From positions 3,348,001-3,412,000 of the forward strand of contig NZ_CP102269.1 of NCBI RefSeq assembly GCF_025148635.1: 64,000 bases of DNA, in the 5' to 3' direction. Shown piece after piece: positions 44,462-53,150 of the stretch. This stretch comes from Butyricimonas virosa (GTDB taxonomy: Bacteria > Bacteroidota > Bacteroidia > Bacteroidales > Marinifilaceae). Position 1 is the stretch's first letter. Each line of letters starts with the position of its first letter. Both the position numbers and the translations under genes were made by a program. Under the pieces are notes generated by a model. That model was not told the origin of the DNA. It did no database searches and saw only the letters and a program-made list of their open reading frames with translations.

Positions 44462-45238
44462 ATGAGAAAAATAACATATATAATTATTAGTTGCTTGTTC
44501 GTGTCGTTCGGCACAGGACTGACTTCTTGCAACGAACAAGATTATAAATTGTTCGACTCTTCCCGTACCGGAATTTATTTCACGGAGGATAGTGTGGTGT
44601 ATTCTTTCGGGGTGACAAAATTGGAAGTCACTTCCCATGAGATGGAACTTCCCGTGAAAATAATGGGGGCTCCGGTGAAAGAGGAACGTTCTTTCAAGGT
44701 GGAGGTTGTGACAGACAAAACGACCGCAAAAGCGGGAGAGCATTATATTATGCCGACGGAGTTAATTATTAAGGCGGATTCTGTAAATGGAGTACTTCCG
44801 GTGACTGTTTTGCGTGAAGATTTAGGAAGTGATACATATTGGCAGGTTGCTTTCCGTTTGGTATCAACAGATGATTTTGAGCCGGAAAATGAGATACTAA
44901 CCGTGGCAATAGCTTCTTTCAATAACATCGTGGAACCGCCTCAATGGAAAGATTGGCAAGGTAATTTAACATGGCCTAATTATAAATTAGGAGTGTGGGA
45001 TCCGGTGAAATGGGTGAAGTTCATGGAGTACTTCCGGGCGATGGAGCAAAGTGCCCCGGCCACGTATAAAGGCATGGTTGAAATGTACGGTCCGGATTTG
45101 GAAAAGGTTCAATACGGGTGGATGGACGAGTATAATTATGCGGCAACCAAGTATATCTTGATTCCCATGTATGATTTCTTTGAAGCAAATCCGGAATTAT
45201 TGGAAAGCGGGCGAAATGATATCCCGAAACCGTATTGA
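44462..45238 (+). CDS. DUF4843-like lipoprotein, locus 1
   Basis: A 258-aa protein started at ATG 44462 (M-R-K-I-T-Y-I), which gives a lipoprotein signal with Cys23 (L-T-S-C-N-E-Q-D). The longer frame from 44426 overlaps susD and is not used. The body resembles DUF4843 surface lipoproteins: G-I-Y-F-T-E-D-S, then V-K-I-M-G-A-P and A-G-E-H-Y-I-M-P. These accessory lipoproteins sit with SusC/SusD pairs. It starts 19 bases after susD. Confidence 0.8.
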   Translation: MRKITYIIISCLFVSFGTGLTSCNEQDYKLFDSSRTGIYFTEDSVVYSFGVTKLEVTSHEMELPVKIMGAPVKEERSFKVEVVTDKTTAKAGEHYIMPTELIIKADSVNGVLPVTVLREDLGSDTYWQVAFRLVSTDDFEPENEILTVAIASFNNIVEPPQWKDWQGNLTWPNYKLGVWDPVKWVKFMEYFRAMEQSAPATYKGMVEMYGPDLEKVQYGWMDEYNYAATKYILIPMYDFFEANPELLESGRNDIPKPY

Positions 45239-45274
45239 TAGAATGAATGATATATGTAATAAAAACAGATGATT

Positions 45275-46684
45275 ATGAAGTTGAAATATTTATATATATG
45301 GTTAATAGGCTTATTGGCAATCGGTTGTTTTGATGATGACACGACGGTTGACACGGTTCGGATATCCGAAGTGGCCATTGATACCAATAGTTTGCAGAAA
45401 GAATATAACCGGGATAAGAATCAGACGCTGGTGATTGATATTACTTCTTATGTAACTCAAAAGGAAAAAGATCTTCCTTTGACATTCCAATGGGATATGG
45501 ATTACAAGTTTTATTCGGATTCATCGGTTTTGTACGTGGATTGTCAGGAGTTAGGTACTTTTCCGATGCGGGTAAAGGTAAGTAACGAACATAGTAGTGC
45601 CTTCTACGAGTTCAAGTTGCATATTAATTCGCCTTACGAAGAGGGAATTGCCGTGTTGAGTGAAAGTAATGACGGGACGGGGATGCTTTCATTTATGCGT
45701 CAGATGGCTGATGGTACTTTGGGGAGTTTTGAAACTCGTTGTTTGTCAACGAATAATCCCGGAGTTGTGTTCCCGAAATCACCCACGGATATGTCAAAAA
45801 GGTTATCTCAATTATTTATCAGTTATAAAGATGATCCTTCTATTTATATGGTAAATGCCAAAACGCTTGAATTGGAGAATGTCGTGACGGCTACCGAGTT
45901 TTCGGATTTTGTCCCCGTGGCAATGATGATGCCGGACAACACGGCTCGTACGGCAATCGCTCTGTCCGAGAATGGGAAAGTGTATAATTTGGCCAGTATG
46001 GAGGGATTGATACTCTCTCATACGGCGTTGAGATCAACCTATTCTTTGGTACACCACGGTTATTTCGGTGCTTATAATCCTGCATATTATCTGTGGGATA
46101 CGGATCTACACACGATTTGTTATTATAACGGGTACACGGTTAATGATTGTTCCCAATTCGGGGCAATTTGGGATGAAGATCATGAAGTGGTTGCGATATT
46201 TGAGAATGAGAAAGGATCGTCATTTACCGTATTGACACGAAAGAATGGTGAGATTTGGAAAACCTCTTTAGGTAATTATATCTACTTGCAAGATCCTGAT
46301 ACTTATCAATATGTAGGTATTGATTATCGGGATGTACAAAGAGTGATTACCAATCCGGTTCTTGAAAAAGAGAATCCGAAAGTAGCCAGTCCTTCTTACC
46401 AATGCTTGTTCTACGCGCAAGGTAATAAGATTTATCGTTGGTACTATTCTTCCACTTCGTTCCCGACCGAATCGTGGGCGACGATTGATGACATTCCTAA
46501 CGCCGAGATCACGACAATGGCGATTAGCCCGGATGAATCCCAAGTGTACGTGGGAGCTTATCGCTCGGATGAATCTGGTGAAAACGGGTATGTCTATATC
46601 TACGACACGAGGACCGGTCGTTTGATCAATTCTTACAAAAACGTGGCCTACAAGCCGATAAAAATAATGTATAAAGTAAAATGA
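45275..46684 (+). CDS. PKD-like family lipoprotein, locus 1
   Basis: A 469-aa lipoprotein with Cys18 (L-A-I-G-C-F-D-D-D), and acidic residues after the Cys, as in surface lipoproteins. The first part (about 30-120) has a PKD-like beta-sandwich with F-Q-W-D-M-D-Y-K. The rest has repeated beta blades (for example D-D-P-S-I-Y-M-V-N-A-K-T-L-E), suggesting a propeller. Its start may be the ATG at 45275 or 45269. It overlaps the next gene by 4 bases (ATGA). Binding of an extracellular ligand is likely, unspecified. Confidence 0.8.
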   Translation: MKLKYLYIWLIGLLAIGCFDDDTTVDTVRISEVAIDTNSLQKEYNRDKNQTLVIDITSYVTQKEKDLPLTFQWDMDYKFYSDSSVLYVDCQELGTFPMRVKVSNEHSSAFYEFKLHINSPYEEGIAVLSESNDGTGMLSFMRQMADGTLGSFETRCLSTNNPGVVFPKSPTDMSKRLSQLFISYKDDPSIYMVNAKTLELENVVTATEFSDFVPVAMMMPDNTARTAIALSENGKVYNLASMEGLILSHTALRSTYSLVHHGYFGAYNPAYYLWDTDLHTICYYNGYTVNDCSQFGAIWDEDHEVVAIFENEKGSSFTVLTRKNGEIWKTSLGNYIYLQDPDTYQYVGIDYRDVQRVITNPVLEKENPKVASPSYQCLFYAQGNKIYRWYYSSTSFPTESWATIDDIPNAEITTMAISPDESQVYVGAYRSDESGENGYVYIYDTRTGRLINSYKNVAYKPIKIMYKVK

Positions 46685-48027
46685 AGCATATAATCAGTAT
46701 TCTTCTTCTGCTTGCAACCATCGGTTGCAGGCAGAAAGGCCCCGCAGAGGTTACCGGAATGGTAAGTCCGGGAGAATATTCGGAATATCAATTATTTTTG
46801 ATTGATGGAGACAAGAGAGATTCTTTATCGGTTGAAAATCAAACAGGACTTTTTTCGCTCCAACTGGATGGTGACACATCTCGGATCGTAACTTTGATGG
46901 GAGTCGTGGGAACCGGGCAAAATAAGTGGCCGTTTGAACAGGCATTATATATTGAACCGGGAACAAAAGTTGAGCTTGATATTCAATTCAAAAATCGGAG
47001 GGTAGAAATGGCCGTGGATAAGAAAGATCGTAATAATGCGGCATTGATAACCTATAATCGTTTTTATCTGGATAAAAGTCGATCGATATGGGAGAACCCG
47101 CCCGTGGCGAGTGAACTAAAAAATAGTATGGGTGAAATCTATACTCGGGTGAATAACGTGATAGAAGAATTTCGACCTGCCAATATGACGGAAAGCTACC
47201 TACGTATACAGGCTTATTTGTCTTTTATACAGGCTTTGGATGGCGTGACTTATATGTATTCCCGAAATGGAGAGGTGTTACCCGATGGTATGAATGAACT
47301 GGTTCCCCCGGTCTACGAGGTTTTGGATGATCCCATGGCTTCACGTTTTTATAACACGAATTCTTTCGTGTTCAATTATCTGAAGAAAGAACGTGAGACA
47401 CCGGAGGAACAGATTCAACTATTGAAAGAGCGTTTTACGGTACCATCTATCGTGTTATCTGTGAGTCGTTTGGTGTTGCAAAGTTTCGTGGCAAATTATA
47501 ACTACAAAAACGGTTTTAAAGAAGGTTTGCTGCGTTTAAAAAATATGGCGGCTGAACTAGGGGAAGAAGGGGAGAAGCTGGTAAAGAATTTCGAATCCAA
47601 AAAGTATTCCATGGAAGGAGCGGCTTTGCCCGACGTGATGCTGGAGGACGTGGATGGTAAAATGCACAAACTAACGGATTTCCTGGGAAAATATCTTTAC
47701 ATTGACTTGTGGGCTTCATGGTGTGGTCCGTGTTGTCAAGAAGTTCCCTATTTGCAAAAATTAGAAAAGCAATTAAATAATCCCATGGTGGAATTTATCA
47801 GTATCTCGCTCGATACGAATAAAAAAGCATGGAAGGAAAAGATGAAACAATTAAACATGCATGGCCACCAATATATCGTGACCGGAGATCAATTTGCCAC
47901 GATGATGAATATCAAAGGAATACCCCATTTTCTGCTTTATAGTAAAGAGGGTACATTGATGCAGTATAAGGCGGAGCGTCCCTCTTCAGGTGATAGAATA
48001 CGAAATGTATTGGTCCGGTTAAAATAA
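46681..48027 (+). CDS. TlpA-family thioredoxin-fold lipoprotein, locus 1
   Basis: A 448-aa protein with a lipoprotein-type signal (A-T-I-G-C-R-Q-K, Cys16), an N-terminal DUF4369-like region (about 17-120), a helical middle and a C-terminal thioredoxin/TlpA domain (about 315-448) with W-A-S-W-C-G-P-C-C (Cys348 and Cys351 form the redox pair). Bacteroidota TlpA-like lipoproteins of this form reduce disulfides in the periplasm or at the surface. It closes the locus-1 operon: ATG overlaps the previous stop, and a strong terminator follows at 48031. Confidence 0.92.
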   Translation: MKHIISILLLLATIGCRQKGPAEVTGMVSPGEYSEYQLFLIDGDKRDSLSVENQTGLFSLQLDGDTSRIVTLMGVVGTGQNKWPFEQALYIEPGTKVELDIQFKNRRVEMAVDKKDRNNAALITYNRFYLDKSRSIWENPPVASELKNSMGEIYTRVNNVIEEFRPANMTESYLRIQAYLSFIQALDGVTYMYSRNGEVLPDGMNELVPPVYEVLDDPMASRFYNTNSFVFNYLKKERETPEEQIQLLKERFTVPSIVLSVSRLVLQSFVANYNYKNGFKEGLLRLKNMAAELGEEGEKLVKNFESKKYSMEGAALPDVMLEDVDGKMHKLTDFLGKYLYIDLWASWCGPCCQEVPYLQKLEKQLNNPMVEFISISLDTNKKAWKEKMKQLNMHGHQYIVTGDQFATMMNIKGIPHFLLYSKEGTLMQYKAERPSSGDRIRNVLVRLK

Positions 48028-48030
48028 AAA

Positions 48031-48055
48031 AAAGGTTCCGTAAGGAACCTTTTTT
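48031..48055 (+). terminator. Terminator of locus 1
   Basis: A 9-bp perfect stem (AAAGGTTCC with GGAACCTTT) around GTAA is followed by T residues, 4 bases after the TlpA-like gene. It ends the ECF locus-1 operon. Confidence 0.9.
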
Positions 48056-48111
48056 CACACAAATGTGTCTGAGTAATTGAATATTAAACGAGAGTTCTTT
48101 TTATTGCTTTC

Positions 48112-48702
48112 TTAAAAACTGAATCCACTTTGGAAAATGTTCGACTGGTTGTAAGGAACCAAGTTCCCGGAGAAAGTCAACTCTCTTCCGTTCGTGTTTG
48201 AACTTACGGTTACTGTAGAATAATTACTCCCGTAGCCGAGGCGAACAGTAACTTGAGCGAATAAAGCGGCACCCATCACGTTGAACGTGTAAGTGATATT
48301 TCCGTTTTTGTCAACTCTTTCGTTAATACTGGAAGGCCAGCCGGTGAGCGTGATCCCGCCTAAGCCGTTCGGTCCGGGGTTAAACCCGTTGAATGCCAGC
48401 TGCAAGGAAACTTGATTGTTGTCCATGGCCACGAAGTTCAAGTTGTTCGTTACGGGAATGGCAGCCCCGAAATTATTGAACAGCGTGTTGGCTTGTAACA
48501 CCCAACTGTTACTTTTAAGTGCTTTTACTGCGTCTTGGTAGGCGATCATATTTTGTTGTTCGCGAACCATTCTGTTGTGCATCCTCATGCATTCCCTGTG
48601 AGCTTTTCTTTTTGCCCGTAGTTCTTTTTTTGTTTGTGCTTGCATCGCGAAGTCACTGAACAGGAATGTAGTCATTGCCAATAAAAAAATAATTTTTTTC
48701 AT
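48112..48702 (-). CDS. DUF4251 exported protein
   Basis: A 196-aa protein with signal peptide (I-F-L-L-A-M-T-T-F-L-F-S, cleavage near A-Q-T-K) and a basic helical segment (K-K-E-L-R-A-K-R-K-A-H-R). The body is beta-rich (V-S-L-Q-L-A-F-N-G-F-N-P and F-N-V-M-G-A-A-L-F-A-Q-V-T-V-R-L-G-Y), as in the DUF4251 family of small Bacteroidota envelope proteins whose function is unknown. It is on the opposite strand to locus 1, ending 57 bases after its terminator. Confidence 0.88.
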   Translation of the reverse strand: MKKIIFLLAMTTFLFSDFAMQAQTKKELRAKRKAHRECMRMHNRMVREQQNMIAYQDAVKALKSNSWVLQANTLFNNFGAAIPVTNNLNFVAMDNNQVSLQLAFNGFNPGPNGLGGITLTGWPSSINERVDKNGNITYTFNVMGAALFAQVTVRLGYGSNYSTVTVSSNTNGRELTFSGNLVPYNQSNIFQSGFSF

Positions 48703-48980
48703 AGCGTCTCTTTTTTATTTTATTCTGATTAGTTTAGTTTACGAATTGACATATCCCCTCACCATCTTCTGCTAGTCCTTGAAAGAATGACTAATAGAAT
48801 ATTCAAATTCTATGGCGTATACGTCATGAAATCGGACAGGGTTATCCTTATCTCTTTAAAAAAGATTAATTTTATAAAGTTGGTCTTTATATAACTTGCT
48901 AATTCTAACATAAGTTTATTCTGCTTTACAGTAAACTTTTTAGGGGTAATACAGGGTGTTTACCCGTTGCATATTCGATG

Positions 48981-49101
48981 TACTTAGGGATTAAAGACGT
49001 ATCAACTTCGATACAAAGACGTTTTAAAGGCGTTCACGAGCGTGTTTGTACCGAAGTTGATAGGTTTTTGATCTGTGATTATTTGGTGACTACCCTAAGT
49101 A
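48981..49101. other. Nested inverted repeats, possible structured RNA
   Basis: Outer arms TACTTAGGG (48981-48989) and CCCTAAGTA (49093-49101) enclose inner arms of 18 bases, TATCAACTTCGaTACAAA (49000-49017) with TTTGTAcCGAAGTTGATA (49045-49062), one mismatch only. It has no coding frame. The remainder of the 48703-49178 gap is AT-rich with short hairpins and nothing else I can support. It may be an RNA structure or a small transposon remnant; no target duplication was found. Confidence 0.5.
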
Positions 49102-49178
49102 TTCATCCTCTCTTCATTTGATAACGGGGGGAATATATGGGGGCTTGCCTTTTTAGGGATTATATAATTACCATAACA

Positions 49179-49208
49179 AAAAAGAGGGGCTTTTGATATT
49201 TCCCCTCT
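49179..49208 (-). terminator. Terminator of the 38-aa gene (minus strand)
   Basis: AGAGGGG (49183-49189) pairs with CCCCTCT (49202-49208); on the minus strand the stem is followed by T residues. It lies 23 bases after the stop of the 38-aa gene and supports that gene being real. Confidence 0.75.
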
Positions 49209-49231
49209 TCTGTTTTCCCATAAGCATATTT

Positions 49232-49348
49232 TTATTTGTGCTTTTTGTTTTTTAGAGGTGTTTCGTGTGTCATTTCTTCAACTAAATAAGACGGAACATC
49301 TTTTTTGTTCTTGCTTTTCTTCGGTTTTTTGTTTCCGGCTGCACCCAT
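49232..49348 (-). CDS. Lys-rich 38-aa protein
   Basis: The minus strand reads a 38-codon frame from ATG 49348 to the stop at 49232-49234. It begins M-G-A-A-G-N-K-K-P-K-K and ends K-N-K-K-H-K, with the middle D-V-P-S-Y-L-V-E-E-M-T-H-E. GGAGATTTTATC precedes the ATG, a good Shine-Dalgarno site, and a terminator follows. Too short for standard gene finders; no family recognised. The basic ends suggest RNA or ribosome contact (inference). Confidence 0.6.
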   Translation of the reverse strand: MGAAGNKKPKKSKNKKDVPSYLVEEMTHETPLKNKKHK

Positions 49349-49577
49349 GATAAAATCTCCTATAATTTAAGTGTTAAATATTTAAGTGATCAAATGAGTA
49401 GAGATCGGTTATTAAAAAATAGCTGGTCCTATCCATTTGGTGACTTAACAAAGGGCGTGCCAGACGGCTTGGCAGTGACACGAAGAGACGAGTTGACGGT
49501 TGTTGATGTCGGATTGGCAGAATTGGAAAACAGGTGGGTGGGTAAAATTCAGTCTTTTTTTAGCTGATCTTTTCCTT

Positions 49578-49585
49578 TATCTTTG
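49578..49585 (+). promoter_or_regulatory. -7 promoter element TATCTTTG of the NAD-salvage operon
   Basis: TATCTTTG matches TAnnTTTG and lies 20 bases before the ATG at 49606. The upstream T-rich stretch (49555-49561) is a weak -33 candidate. The 49349-49577 gap holds only short repeats. Confidence 0.6.
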
Positions 49586-49605
49586 CCTGCATAAAATAGA
49601 TTGAT

Positions 49606-50181
49606 ATGAAGCATAACTGGAAGCCGGGAAATATGATTTATCCTTTGCCCGCCGTGTTGGTAAGTTGCGGGAGTGAGCTGAGTGAATATAACGTGCTGAC
49701 AGTGGCATGGGTAGGAACGTTGTGTACGAATCCTCCAATGTGTTATATTTCCGTGAGACCGGAGCGATATTCGTACCCGATTATTCAGAAGAATATGGAG
49801 TTCGTGATTAACCTAACCACGAAGGATATGGCGTATGCCACGGATTGGTGTGGGGTACGTTCCGGGAAGGATTACAATAAGTTTGAAGATATGAAGCTGA
49901 CACCGGGAAAGGCAAAGGTAGTGAAAGCCCCGATTATTGAAGAGTCTCCGGTGTCGATTGAGTGTCGGGTGAAGGAAATTATTCCTTTGGGATCGCATCA
50001 TATGTTTATTGCAGAGGTGGTGAACGTGCAGGCTGATGATTGTTACTTGGATAAGGATAGCGGGAAGTTTGAGTTGGCGAATGCTGATCCTTTGGTGTAT
50101 CTGCATGGAGGATATTTTGAATTGGGAGAAAAAATTGGTAAATTCGGGTGGTCTGTGGAGAAGAAAAGGAAAAAAAAGTAA
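49606..50181 (+). CDS. Flavin reductase family protein
   Basis: A 191-aa protein with the FMN-binding split-barrel fold: P-A-V-L-V-S-C-G, N-V-L-T-V-A-W-V-G-T-L-C-T-N-P-P-M, then F-V-I-N-L-T-T and S-G-K-D-Y-N-K-F. It would bind FMN and reduce flavin or substrate with NAD(P)H in the cytoplasm. First gene of a tight six-gene run (49606-53813). Confidence 0.88.
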   Translation: MKHNWKPGNMIYPLPAVLVSCGSELSEYNVLTVAWVGTLCTNPPMCYISVRPERYSYPIIQKNMEFVINLTTKDMAYATDWCGVRSGKDYNKFEDMKLTPGKAKVVKAPIIEESPVSIECRVKEIIPLGSHHMFIAEVVNVQADDCYLDKDSGKFELANADPLVYLHGGYFELGEKIGKFGWSVEKKRKKK

Positions 50182-50220
50182 TGTTTAACAAAATTGTTGT
50201 AGAAAACGTAGAAGTTGGTA

Positions 50221-50817
50221 ATGGAAATAAAGAGTCAACATATAGAAATAGAAAAACATCCATTAGAACCGTTCTTGCCGGAAAATGCCAAGTTATTGAT
50301 GTTGGGACGTTTCCCGCCACCAAAAGCAAGGTGGTCTATGGAGTTTTACTACCCGAATTTGCAAAATGATATGTGGAGGATATATGGGGTGTTGTTTTTC
50401 GGGGATAAAGATTATTTTTTAGAAAAGGGGAAGAAAGCGTTTAGTCGAGAGCGGTTAGTCGCTTTTTTGGAAGAAACCGGGGTTGCCTTGTTTGACACGG
50501 CCATGGAGGTGATTCGTCAACGGGGAAATGCATCCGATCAGTTTTTGGAGATTGTTACTCCCGTGGATTTGGATGCCGTGCTGAAACGAATTCCCAAATG
50601 TAAGGCGATCGTAACCACGGGACAGAAAGCAACAGATACTTTGCTGGCCTTGGTTGGGGCTGAGAATCCTAAAGTGGGAGGTTTTAGTGATTTTGAATAT
50701 AAAGGGAGGGCTTTACGGTTGTACCGGATGCCTTCGTCTTCACGGGCTTACCCGAAGCCTTTAGAGGATAAAGCGGCAGAATATCGGGTGATGTTTCATG
50801 ATTTAGGAATGTTGTAA
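50221..50817 (+). CDS. Uracil-DNA glycosylase-like protein
   Basis: A 198-aa protein started at ATG 50221 (the reading frame extends to a TTG at 50215 not used). It has L-L-M-L-G-R-F-P-P-P-K-A (motif like the glycosylase active-site loop), a central beta-alpha core and M-P-S-S-S-R-A-Y near the end, which corresponds to the Mug/UDG motif B. It may remove mispaired bases from DNA. Its motif A lacks the classic Gly-x-Asn-Pro-Gly, so the activity is uncertain. It lies 39 bases after the flavin reductase. Confidence 0.7.
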   Translation: MEIKSQHIEIEKHPLEPFLPENAKLLMLGRFPPPKARWSMEFYYPNLQNDMWRIYGVLFFGDKDYFLEKGKKAFSRERLVAFLEETGVALFDTAMEVIRQRGNASDQFLEIVTPVDLDAVLKRIPKCKAIVTTGQKATDTLLALVGAENPKVGGFSDFEYKGRALRLYRMPSSSRAYPKPLEDKAAEYRVMFHDLGML

Positions 50818-50821
50818 GAAG

Positions 50822-51604
50822 ATGAAGACTGTATTGTTGGTAGTGGATATGCAAAACGATTTTTGTTTGCCTTCAGGTTCGCTCTACGTGCCGGGAGCTG
50901 AGAAAGACGTGGAGAGGTTAAGTCGGTTGATCAAGGAGAAAATGACTGTTATTGATAAGATTATTCTCACGGCAGATGAACATCACGTGATGGATATTGC
51001 TCATCCGTCTTATTGGAAGAACAAACGGGGAGAGCATCCGGCTCCTTTTACAACTATTTCATGGTGGGAGGTGTTATCGGGAGAGTGGATTCCTTTCGGA
51101 GATAAAGATGAGGTGATTGATTATTTACGTCGATTGATTGAAAACGAGGAATATAAGCACATGATTTGGCCGGAGCATTGTCTGTACGGGAGTGAGGGGG
51201 CAGCTATAACTCCTGTGTTGATGGAGGCCGTGACGTGTTGGGCCAGAGAAGGAAAATATTACGAGGTGGTGGAAAAGGGCTTGAATCCTTCGACTGAGTT
51301 TTTCGGTGCTTTTCGGGCAAATATCCCTTTGGAGGGTGATGCTGACACGAAGTTTAACATGAAACTGAAGGACGAGCTAGAGTCGTATGACGTGATCTGG
51401 TTGGCCGGCGAGGCAAAAAGTCACTGTGTGGCAAACACGTTGAGGCAGTTGTTTGATTATCCTGAGGTAGTTCGGCGACTGGTAATACTGGAAGATTGCA
51501 TGAGTAATATTTCGGGATGCGAGGATTTAGCTATTCCAATTTACGAGAAGGCTGCCCGTATGGGGGCTCGTTTTGAGACGTCAGAATCTTTGTTGTTTGC
51601 ATAA
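50822..51604 (+). CDS. Isochorismatase-family amidohydrolase, nicotinamidase-like
   Basis: A 260-aa cysteine hydrolase. Asp9 lies in L-V-V-D-M-Q-N-D-F and the nucleophile Cys202 in E-A-K-S-H-C-V-A-N-T, the spacing of PncA-type enzymes with an insert (E. coli PncA is 213 aa). I-W-P-E-H-C-L-Y-G and G-A-F-R-A lie between. Position directly upstream of pncB (11 bases) supports conversion of nicotinamide to nicotinate for NAD salvage. The start lies 4 bases after the UDG-like stop. Symbol pncA withheld because of the unusual length. Confidence 0.82.
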   Translation: MKTVLLVVDMQNDFCLPSGSLYVPGAEKDVERLSRLIKEKMTVIDKIILTADEHHVMDIAHPSYWKNKRGEHPAPFTTISWWEVLSGEWIPFGDKDEVIDYLRRLIENEEYKHMIWPEHCLYGSEGAAITPVLMEAVTCWAREGKYYEVVEKGLNPSTEFFGAFRANIPLEGDADTKFNMKLKDELESYDVIWLAGEAKSHCVANTLRQLFDYPEVVRRLVILEDCMSNISGCEDLAIPIYEKAARMGARFETSESLLFA

Positions 51605-51615
51605 AAGGGAATAGA

Positions 51616-52776
51616 ATGATCATCCATGATTTTTTAGATAACGATTTGTACAAGTTCACGGTGATGAATGCCATACAAAAGAAGTTTCCGGATTCGGAAG
51701 TGGTTTATCGTTTCGTGAACAGGGGAAATGCGAGTTTTCCACCCGGTTTTGCCGATGCTTTGAGAGAAGAGGTGGAGGCTATGGCGGGAGTGGTGCTTTC
51801 CAAGGAAAACGAGAAATTCATGCGAGCGAAATGTTATTATTTTGATTCGGTGTTTTTCGATCTCTTGAAAGGTTTTCGTTTTAATCCTGCCGAGGTAAAG
51901 GTGAGCCAGGAGGGAGGAAAGCTGGACGTGGAGATTCGGGGATTGTGGTACCGGACCGTGTTGTGGGAAGTTCCCTTAATGGCGATGATTTCTGAATTGT
52001 ATTTTCGGATGACTGGACAAGTCGCCCGAGATTTGGAACGGAATGCAACGGAGAAAGCAAAAGCCTTTGCGGATATAAAAGCGGAAATTTCTGAATTCGG
52101 TACCCGGAGAAGATACTCCTTTGACGTGCAGGATCGGGTGATCGGCATTTTGAAGGAAAATATGAAAGGCTTGCTGAACGGGACGAGTAACGTGTATTTT
52201 GCCATGAAATATGATCTGACCCCGATGGGTACTCACCCGCACGAATGGTTCATGTATCACGGGGCGCATTTCGGTTACCGGTCAGCGAATGCCTTGGCGT
52301 TGGAAAATTGGGTGGATGTTTACGATGGTTATTTGGGAATAGCTTTGACCGACACGTATACTTCCGATAATTTCTTTAATAGTTTTGACACGAAGTATGC
52401 CAAGTTGTTTGACGGTTTGCGTTGGGATAGCGGCGATCCTTTTGAATTCACGGAGAAAGCATTGGAACATTACCGGAAACATCGGGTGGACCCGAAAAGT
52501 AAGACGATCGTGTACAGCGATGCGTTGGATCTAGATGGGGTGAAGAGAATCAAGGCTTTTGTGAGCGGGCGTTTGCATGACGTGTACGGGATCGGGACGT
52601 ACCTCACGAATGACGTAGGGGTTACGCCATTAAATATGGTGATTAAGTTATTTGAATGTCGTCCGAAAGGGAGTGAGGTATTTTTACCTGCCGTGAAGTT
52701 GTCGGATGTAGAGGGAAAACATACGGGTTACCCGGACGAGGTTGATTTATGTTTGAGCATATTAAGATTAAAATGA
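51616..52776 (+). CDS. pncB: Nicotinate phosphoribosyltransferase
   Basis: A 386-aa protein with the PncB layout: I-H-D-F-L-D-N-D-L-Y-K-F-T-V-M-N, L-L-N-G-T-S-N-V-Y-F-A, the G-T-H-P-H-E-W-F histidine motif, and D-S-G-D-P-F-E-F-T-E. It makes nicotinate mononucleotide from nicotinate and PRPP with ATP hydrolysis, entering NAD synthesis. Length matches E. coli PncB (400 aa). Its stop overlaps the next start. Confidence 0.95.
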   Translation: MIIHDFLDNDLYKFTVMNAIQKKFPDSEVVYRFVNRGNASFPPGFADALREEVEAMAGVVLSKENEKFMRAKCYYFDSVFFDLLKGFRFNPAEVKVSQEGGKLDVEIRGLWYRTVLWEVPLMAMISELYFRMTGQVARDLERNATEKAKAFADIKAEISEFGTRRRYSFDVQDRVIGILKENMKGLLNGTSNVYFAMKYDLTPMGTHPHEWFMYHGAHFGYRSANALALENWVDVYDGYLGIALTDTYTSDNFFNSFDTKYAKLFDGLRWDSGDPFEFTEKALEHYRKHRVDPKSKTIVYSDALDLDGVKRIKAFVSGRLHDVYGIGTYLTNDVGVTPLNMVIKLFECRPKGSEVFLPAVKLSDVEGKHTGYPDEVDLCLSILRLK

Positions 52777-53138
52777 TGAAAGGATATTTATTTTTAGAGT
52801 ACCCGGCGTGTAGTACTTGCCGGAAGGCGAAAAAGTGGTTGGATGAACAAAAAGTGAATTACACGGATCGGCATATCGTGGAAGAACGCCCGACATGTGA
52901 GGAGTTGAAAATATGGTTCGAGAGAAGTGGTTTGCCGTTGCGGAAGTTCTTTAACACGAGCGGTTTATTGTATAAATCCATGCAGTTGAAAGAGAAGCTG
53001 GACGGGATGAGTGAGGAGAAGCAGTTGGAGTTACTAGCGTCTGACGGGAAGTTGGTGAAACGTCCTTTGGTAATCGGGGAGGATTTCGTGTTGGTGGGAT
53101 TCAAGCCGGAAGAGTGGAAAACGGTATTGTTGAAGTAA
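52776..53138 (+). CDS. ArsC/Spx-like thioredoxin-fold protein
   Basis: A 120-aa protein beginning M-K-G-Y-L-F-L-E-Y-P-A-C-S-T-C-R-K-A (start 52776 or 52773, overlapping the pncB stop). The C-x-x-C (C-S-T-C) is as in Spx/YffB-like proteins; arsenate reductase itself uses one Cys plus three arginines, so the reaction is open. Y-T-D-R-H-I-V-E-E-R-P-T and K-R-P-L-V-I (the R-P-[IL] motif) are typical. Third member of the operon that probably uses thiols. Confidence 0.85.
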   Translation: MKGYLFLEYPACSTCRKAKKWLDEQKVNYTDRHIVEERPTCEELKIWFERSGLPLRKFFNTSGLLYKSMQLKEKLDGMSEEKQLELLASDGKLVKRPLVIGEDFVLVGFKPEEWKTVLLK

Positions 53139-53150
53139 AAGGTTATTTTT

